Shown here one piece after another: positions 58,705 through 64,000 of a stretch of 64,000 bases of DNA; the stretch's first letter is position 1, and every line of letters starts with the position of its first letter. Both the position numbers and the translations under genes were made by a program. Below the pieces are notes generated by a model, which saw nothing but the letters and a program-made list of their open reading frames with translations, was not told where the DNA came from and made no database searches. Source of the stretch: Candidatus Hydrothermarchaeum profundi (lineage in GTDB: Archaea > Hydrothermarchaeota > Hydrothermarchaeia > Hydrothermarchaeales > Hydrothermarchaeaceae); contig MTMF02000009.1 of NCBI GenBank assembly GCA_002011125.2, forward strand, positions 898,989-962,988. Reading direction: 5' to 3'.

Positions 58705-60384
58705 ATGAAAATGAAAGGTGCAGAAGCCATTGTCAAAGCATTGGAGAAAGAAGGAGTAGAAGTCATGTTCGGGATACCTGGGGGAGCCTCTATACCAATA
58801 TACGATGTACTCTACGATTCAAGCATCCGGCACATTCTAACGAGACATGAGCAGGCGGCTGCTCATGCTGCTGATGGGTATGCCAGAGTAAGCGGTAAAG
58901 TTGGTGTTTGCTCCGCTACTTCTGGTCCAGGAGCTACGAATCTTACTACTGGCTTAGTTAATGCATATATGGATTCATATCCTGTGGTTGCTATAACTGG
59001 GCAAGTAGCAACCATTTTCATAGGGAAGGACGCTTTTCAGGAAGCAGATACTATTGGAATTACAATGTCAGCTACTAAGCATAACTTTCAGCTTAGATCG
59101 GTAGAAGAGATTCCGACTGTAGTAAAAAATGCTTTCACGATAGCTAGCACAGGTAGACCTGGTCCAGTATTAATAGATGTTCCAAAAGATATACAGGAAA
59201 AAGAGGGGGATATTAAATTTCCAAAAAAAGCAGAGATTATAGGCTATAAACCAACCTTGAAAGGTCATCCTAGACAAATTAAAAAAGCAGCTGAACTACT
59301 TTTGAATGCTGAAAGACCGATTATACTCGCTGGAGGAGGCGTAATATTATCTGGCGCGACAGATGAATTGCGTAGGTTGTCTGACCTTTTAGGTATTCCT
59401 GTTGCTACAACTCTAATGGGTAAGGGTTCATTCCCTGAGGACCATCCACTGGCTTTAGGTATGGTAGGGATGCATGGTAGAAAAGCTGCTAATTATGCTA
59501 TAAATGATGCCGACGTACTATTAGCCATTGGATGCAGATTTTCCGATAGGACTACAGGTCTAGTAAGCTGTTTTGCTCCTGAAGCGTATATTATCCATGT
59601 AGACATAGATCCGGCTGAAATAGGGAAAAACGTCAATGTGCACCTACCGATTGTAGGCGATGCCAAGCAGGTATTAAAAGATTTACTGAAATTTTTGAGA
59701 GAGAAAATAAGGAAAGGACATGAGACTGAGTGGATGCGTAAGGTTATGGAATACAAAAAAGAGTTCCAGCCTAAAATGGACTATAAGGATGTACCGTTAA
59801 AGCCTCAGAAGGTCGTAAAAGAGATAATGGACACTATTGGGGAAGACGATATTGTGGTTACAGAAGTAGGTCAATGTCAAATGTGGGCCGCTCATTATCT
59901 AGCTAGGACTAAACCCAAAACTTTTATTTCCTCGGGTGGCCTTGGGACGATGGGCTTCGGTTTTCCTGCGTCAATGGGAGCTAAGATAGCTAAGCCGGAT
60001 GTTAATGTCATAGATATAGCTGGAGATGGAAGTTTCTTGATGAACTGTCAGGAATTAGCGACGGTTGTTGAAAATGATATTCCTGTTGTCGTAGCAGTAT
60101 TGGATAACCACTATTTGGGAATGGTGCGTCAGTGGCAGGAGCTATTTTACAATAGGAGATATTCGGCCGTTGACTTAGGTAATACGCCTGACTTTGTAAA
60201 ACTTGCTGAGGCATTTGGGGCCAAAGGTATCCGAGTTGAAAATCCTGAGGAAATCGGGCCTGCGGTAAAAGATGCTTTTGAATCTGGGAGGCCTACTGTA
60301 TTAGATATAATAGTGAATCCGGAGGAGAACATATTCCCAATGGTTCCTCCTGGAAGGTGTTTAAAGGATATTATTGAGGGGTGA
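58705..60384 (+). CDS. ilvB: Acetolactate synthase large subunit
   Basis: GAEAIVKALEKEGVEVMFGIPGGASIPIYDVL, GDGSFLMNCQELATVVENDIPVVVAVLDN (TPP motif). Confidence 0.95.
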   Translation: MKMKGAEAIVKALEKEGVEVMFGIPGGASIPIYDVLYDSSIRHILTRHEQAAAHAADGYARVSGKVGVCSATSGPGATNLTTGLVNAYMDSYPVVAITGQVATIFIGKDAFQEADTIGITMSATKHNFQLRSVEEIPTVVKNAFTIASTGRPGPVLIDVPKDIQEKEGDIKFPKKAEIIGYKPTLKGHPRQIKKAAELLLNAERPIILAGGGVILSGATDELRRLSDLLGIPVATTLMGKGSFPEDHPLALGMVGMHGRKAANYAINDADVLLAIGCRFSDRTTGLVSCFAPEAYIIHVDIDPAEIGKNVNVHLPIVGDAKQVLKDLLKFLREKIRKGHETEWMRKVMEYKKEFQPKMDYKDVPLKPQKVVKEIMDTIGEDDIVVTEVGQCQMWAAHYLARTKPKTFISSGGLGTMGFGFPASMGAKIAKPDVNVIDIAGDGSFLMNCQELATVVENDIPVVVAVLDNHYLGMVRQWQELFYNRRYSAVDLGNTPDFVKLAEAFGAKGIRVENPEEIGPAVKDAFESGRPTVLDIIVNPEENIFPMVPPGRCLKDIIEG

Positions 60385-60387
60385 AGA

Positions 60388-60879
60388 ATGATGGAGGAAT
60401 CTCATATTCTAACTGCTCTGGTGGAAGATAGACCCGGTGTTATGCAAAGAGTTTCCGGTCTTTTCAGAAAGAGAAATTTCAATATAGATAGCATCTCTGT
60501 CGGGCATTCAGAAAAGAAAGGAGTTTCCAGAATGACCCTTACGGTTACAGGGGATGATAAAGTATTAGAACAGGTGATAAAACAGCTTAATAAGCTAGTG
60601 GAAGTTATAAAGGTATCTAAGATTGATAAGAGCGACTGTGTTGCCCGTGAACTTGCTTTGGTCAAGGTTGTAACTAAGAGTGAGAATATACGAGCTGAGA
60701 TCGTTCAGTATGCTAACATTTTTCGGGGAAGGATAGTAGATGTTAGGAAAGACTCCTTAATTGTTGAAATCACTGGAGATAGTGCTAAAATCGATGCTTT
60801 TGAAAAGCTAATGGAGTCTTATGGAATAAAGGAGTTGGCTAGAACCGGTATAACTGCGATGACCAGGAGTTCGAAATAA
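60388..60879 (+). CDS. ilvN: Acetolactate synthase small subunit
   Basis: ILTALVEDRPGVMQRVSGLFRKRNFNIDSISVG ACT domain. Confidence 0.95.
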   Translation: MMEESHILTALVEDRPGVMQRVSGLFRKRNFNIDSISVGHSEKKGVSRMTLTVTGDDKVLEQVIKQLNKLVEVIKVSKIDKSDCVARELALVKVVTKSENIRAEIVQYANIFRGRIVDVRKDSLIVEITGDSAKIDAFEKLMESYGIKELARTGITAMTRSSK

Positions 60880-60891
60880 GGAGGAAATAAA

Positions 60892-61869
60892 ATGATCTAT
60901 TATGATAAGGATGTGAAATTAGATATTCTTAAAGATAAAACTATAGCAGTTATTGGTTATGGCATTCAAGGGGCGGCCCAGTCACAATGTATGCAGGACT
61001 CAGGGCTAGATGTTGTAGTTGGTCTCAGAGAGGGTGGCCCCTCTTGGAAAAGAGCAGTTAAGGATGGGATGAGGGCTCTACCGATATCTGATGCTGCTAA
61101 GAGGGGAGATGTAGTTCATATCCTCATTCCAGACGAGATACAATCCAAAGTATACTACGAGCATATCCATGAAAATTTAGAAGAAGGTAACGCCTTAAGT
61201 TTCTCGCATGGATTTAATATTAGGTTTAACCAGATAGTTCCCCCAGAAAATGTGGATGTTATCATGGTGGCTCCTAAGGGTCCTGGGGCTATGGTCAGGA
61301 GGGAATATTTGTCTGGATCTGGCGTTCCCGCTTTGATCGCTGTTGAGCAGGATTACACGAAAAATGCTAAAGAAAAAGCTCTAGCTATGGCAAAGGCGAT
61401 CGGGGCAACTAGAGTTGGTGTTCTGGAGACTACTTTTGCTGAGGAGACCGAAACAGACTTATTTGGTGAGCAAGTTGATCTATGCGGTGGTTCTGCGGAG
61501 CTTGTGAAGGCTGCTTTCGAAACACTTGTGGAGGCAGGATATCAGCCGGAGATTGCATATTTTGAGTGCATGCATGAGTTAAAATTGATTGTTGATTTAT
61601 ACTATAAACAAGGTATTGAAGGAATGTGGAGGAATGTCTCTAACACAGCAGAATATGGTGGGAGAACGAGAGGCCCCAGAATAATTTCGCCTGAAGTGAA
61701 AAAGAATATGAAGGCTATATTGCGAGATATTCAGTCAGGAGCTTTTGCAAAGGAATGGGTCCTTGAAAACCAGGCTGGAGCTCCAATTTTGAATAGCCTA
61801 CGTAAAAGAGGAAAAGAGCATCCTATCGAAAAAGTCGGCAAAAAACTTAGAAAAATGATGAACCTGTAA
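60892..61869 (+). CDS. ilvC: Ketol-acid reductoisomerase
   Basis: [64 protein letters not shown]. Confidence 0.96.
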   Translation: MIYYDKDVKLDILKDKTIAVIGYGIQGAAQSQCMQDSGLDVVVGLREGGPSWKRAVKDGMRALPISDAAKRGDVVHILIPDEIQSKVYYEHIHENLEEGNALSFSHGFNIRFNQIVPPENVDVIMVAPKGPGAMVRREYLSGSGVPALIAVEQDYTKNAKEKALAMAKAIGATRVGVLETTFAEETETDLFGEQVDLCGGSAELVKAAFETLVEAGYQPEIAYFECMHELKLIVDLYYKQGIEGMWRNVSNTAEYGGRTRGPRIISPEVKKNMKAILRDIQSGAFAKEWVLENQAGAPILNSLRKRGKEHPIEKVGKKLRKMMNL

Positions 61870-61957
61870 TTCTTTTAATCTTCTTACTTTGGAGAAAGCT
61901 ACCTTCCTTTTATGGCATGACATATGATTATATATCGCTAGTAGCAACTCTTATAAT

Positions 61958-64000
61958 ATGAAGGGCCTTTTGCTAGACATTGACTATAAAACTAGAGATG
62001 AGAAAGCAGTAGTTAGACTTTTTTTCAAAGGCGAGAAAGAGAACTTTATTGCTGAAGACGATACTTTTTATCCATACCTATATGTTTTGCCGACTACAGA
62101 TGACTTAGACTTACTTAAGGAGAATATAAAGAGATTAGAACAAGTCGTGGATGTTAGTGAGGAGCATAAGATTAATGGAAGAGAGATTCTAGTGTTAAAG
62201 GTTGTTGCCAAGCATCCTCAGGAAGTACCGAGATTACGTGCGATTTTAAAAGAAATTATTGGGCCTAACGCAGTATATGAACATGATATCCCGTTTGTTA
62301 GGCGGTATCTTATTGATAAAAAATTAATTCCTCTCACGTGGGTGGAAATTGAAGGCGATACCGTTGATGGAGTACTAAAAATAAGAAACTTCAAGCCTAT
62401 TGGAGGAAAATTTAACCCAGTTGTACTAGTCTTCGATATCGAAGTATATAATCCTAAAGGAGCTCCTAGGGCAGATAAAGATCCTATCATAATGATAAGT
62501 TTAGCGTCCACTACAGGCCTGAGGAAAGTTTTGACTTGGAGGAAACTAGAGAGCGATATGGATTATGTGGAAGTTCTAGAAGATGAGAAAGCTATACTAA
62601 AAAGATTCGAGGAAATAGTACGGGAAGAGAATCCTGATGTAATTGTAGGTTATAATACGGATAACTTTGACTTTCCATATATAAAGGAAAGGATTAAAAA
62701 ACTAAATACGGAGTTAGGTTTGGGGTGGGATAATTCCGAAGCTATTGTAACTAAGAGGAGAGGTCTATATGAGGCTAAAGTTAAGGGGAGGCCCCATATA
62801 GATATATACCCTATTGTAAGGAGGTCTATAAAGCTAACAAGCTATGTACTGGAAGATGTTGTAAGAGAGGTTTTAGAGGTAGATAAAGAGAAAATATCTA
62901 GCGATAAGCTTTGGCAATACTGGGATCATGGAGGAAAAGAACTTCAAGAGTTAATAAAATACTCGCTGGAGGATGCCGATTTCACATTGCAACTATGTGA
63001 AAAGTTCTTACCTCTTTATATTGAACTTTCTAGACTCGTGGGACAGACGCTACATGATGTAAGTAGGATGACTGCTGGCCAATTGGTTGAATGGTTGTTG
63101 ATGAAAGAGGCTGCTAGTAGGGGAAGTCTTATTCCTAATAGAGCTGGTGGAGAAGAGTTTCACCGTAGGAGGGAGGAGACATATGTAGGTGGGTATGTAA
63201 AGGAACCTAAAAAAGGGCTTTCAGAGAACATAGCGGTTTTTGATTTTAGAAGCCTATATCCTAGCGTTATAGTAACTCATAATATAGACCCGTTTACCTT
63301 TAACACGGAGGGGAAAGGAGATAAAGCTCCCGAATTTGAATACTGGTTTGATAAAGAGAAAAAAGGGTTTATACCTGCTATATTAGAGAATCTGATTGAA
63401 AATAGGTTGAATATTAAAAAGAGGATGAAAAAAGAAGTAGATCCAGTAAAGAGGAGAATATTGGATGTAGAGCAAAGGGCTTTAAAAATACTTGCCAATA
63501 GTTTTTACGGATACATGGGGTATCCTAGGGCAAGGTGGTACAAGAAAGAATGTGCGGAGAGTGTAACATCCTTCGCTAGGATGTATATTAAAAAAGTCAT
63601 GAGTATAGCTGAAGAAAAATTCGGCTTAGAGGTTGTCTATGGTGATACGGATTCCCTTTTCGTCGTAGTTCCTGAAGGGAAAAAAGAGAAGGTATTTGAA
63701 TTTTTAGATTTAGTTAATAAGGAACTGCCTGGTATAATTGAACTCGAGTTTGAAGACTTTTATCCGCGAGGGCTATTTGTTACTAAAAAGAGGTACGCCC
63801 TGATAAATGAGGAGGGAAAAGTCATTGTTAAAGGCTTAGAATTCGTGCGTAGGGATTGGGCTCCTATTGCCAAGAAAACCCAAGAAAGAGTACTCCACGC
63901 TCTGTTAAAGGATGCTTCTCCAGAGAAAGCTGCACGGATAGTTAGGAAGGTCGTTGAGGACATAAGAAACAGGAGAGTATCACTAGAGGACATAACGATT
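61958..64000 (+). CDS. polB: Family B DNA polymerase, 5' part, truncated by window end (missing from ORF track)
   Basis: [25 protein letters not shown]...; exo motif FDIEVYN; pol motifs [10 protein letters not shown] and YGDTDSLFV; open to 64000. Confidence 0.93.
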   Translation, partial: MKGLLLDIDYKTRDEKAVVRLFFKGEKENFIAEDDTFYPYLYVLPTTDDLDLLKENIKRLEQVVDVSEEHKINGREILVLKVVAKHPQEVPRLRAILKEIIGPNAVYEHDIPFVRRYLIDKKLIPLTWVEIEGDTVDGVLKIRNFKPIGGKFNPVVLVFDIEVYNPKGAPRADKDPIIMISLASTTGLRKVLTWRKLESDMDYVEVLEDEKAILKRFEEIVREENPDVIVGYNTDNFDFPYIKERIKKLNTELGLGWDNSEAIVTKRRGLYEAKVKGRPHIDIYPIVRRSIKLTSYVLEDVVREVLEVDKEKISSDKLWQYWDHGGKELQELIKYSLEDADFTLQLCEKFLPLYIELSRLVGQTLHDVSRMTAGQLVEWLLMKEAASRGSLIPNRAGGEEFHRRREETYVGGYVKEPKKGLSENIAVFDFRSLYPSVIVTHNIDPFTFNTEGKGDKAPEFEYWFDKEKKGFIPAILENLIENRLNIKKRMKKEVDPVKRRILDVEQRALKILANSFYGYMGYPRARWYKKECAESVTSFARMYIKKVMSIAEEKFGLEVVYGDTDSLFVVVPEGKKEKVFEFLDLVNKELPGIIELEFEDFYPRGLFVTKKRYALINEEGKVIVKGLEFVRRDWAPIAKKTQERVLHALLKDASPEKAARIVRKVVEDIRNRRVSLEDITI

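Overview
Archaeal chromosomal window (archaeal G1P dehydrogenase, family-B DNA polymerase, CetZ/FtsZ-like proteins, DUF63, TATA-box promoters). No tRNA, rRNA, CRISPR array or transposon was recognised. Housekeeping and biosynthetic blocks flank a ~28 kb accessory block. They include an RND permease with an S-layer-type protein, trpF, a G1P-dehydrogenase/CDP-alcohol transferase/nucleotidyltransferase set, an Era-like GTPase/DUF2073/Zn-ribbon cluster, a UDP-sugar operon, elp3, leuCD, three tubulin-superfamily paralogues, leuA-cimA-ilvBNC and polB (truncated by the window end). The accessory block (~16.3-44.3 kb) is an extracellular electron-transfer/cell-surface locus. It encodes a 3924-aa giant multiheme cytochrome (about 67 CxxCH by hand count), a 2250-aa surface adhesin-like protein, a CW_binding_2-tethered cytochrome, a second giant cytochrome of 2035 aa (about 33 CxxCH), and a small cytochrome. 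The most unusual signals are: (1) a 1332-bp apparently exact direct repeat inside the second giant cytochrome whose first 333 codons contain no A-ending codon, unlike the flanking sequence; (2) a folded-RNA candidate at the predicted transcript start of the cytochrome locus; (3) conserved non-canonical heme-like motifs (CX4CH, CX6CH, CX11CH, longer) in paralogous cytochromes; (4) a ~2.8-kb heme-free domain block inserted inside one heme-repeat module; (5) three divergent CetZ/FtsZ-like genes with a membrane-anchored coiled-coil protein; (6) short leader ORFs in front of leuA and cimA. All assignments come from reading the sequence and the supplied translations; no database search was run.
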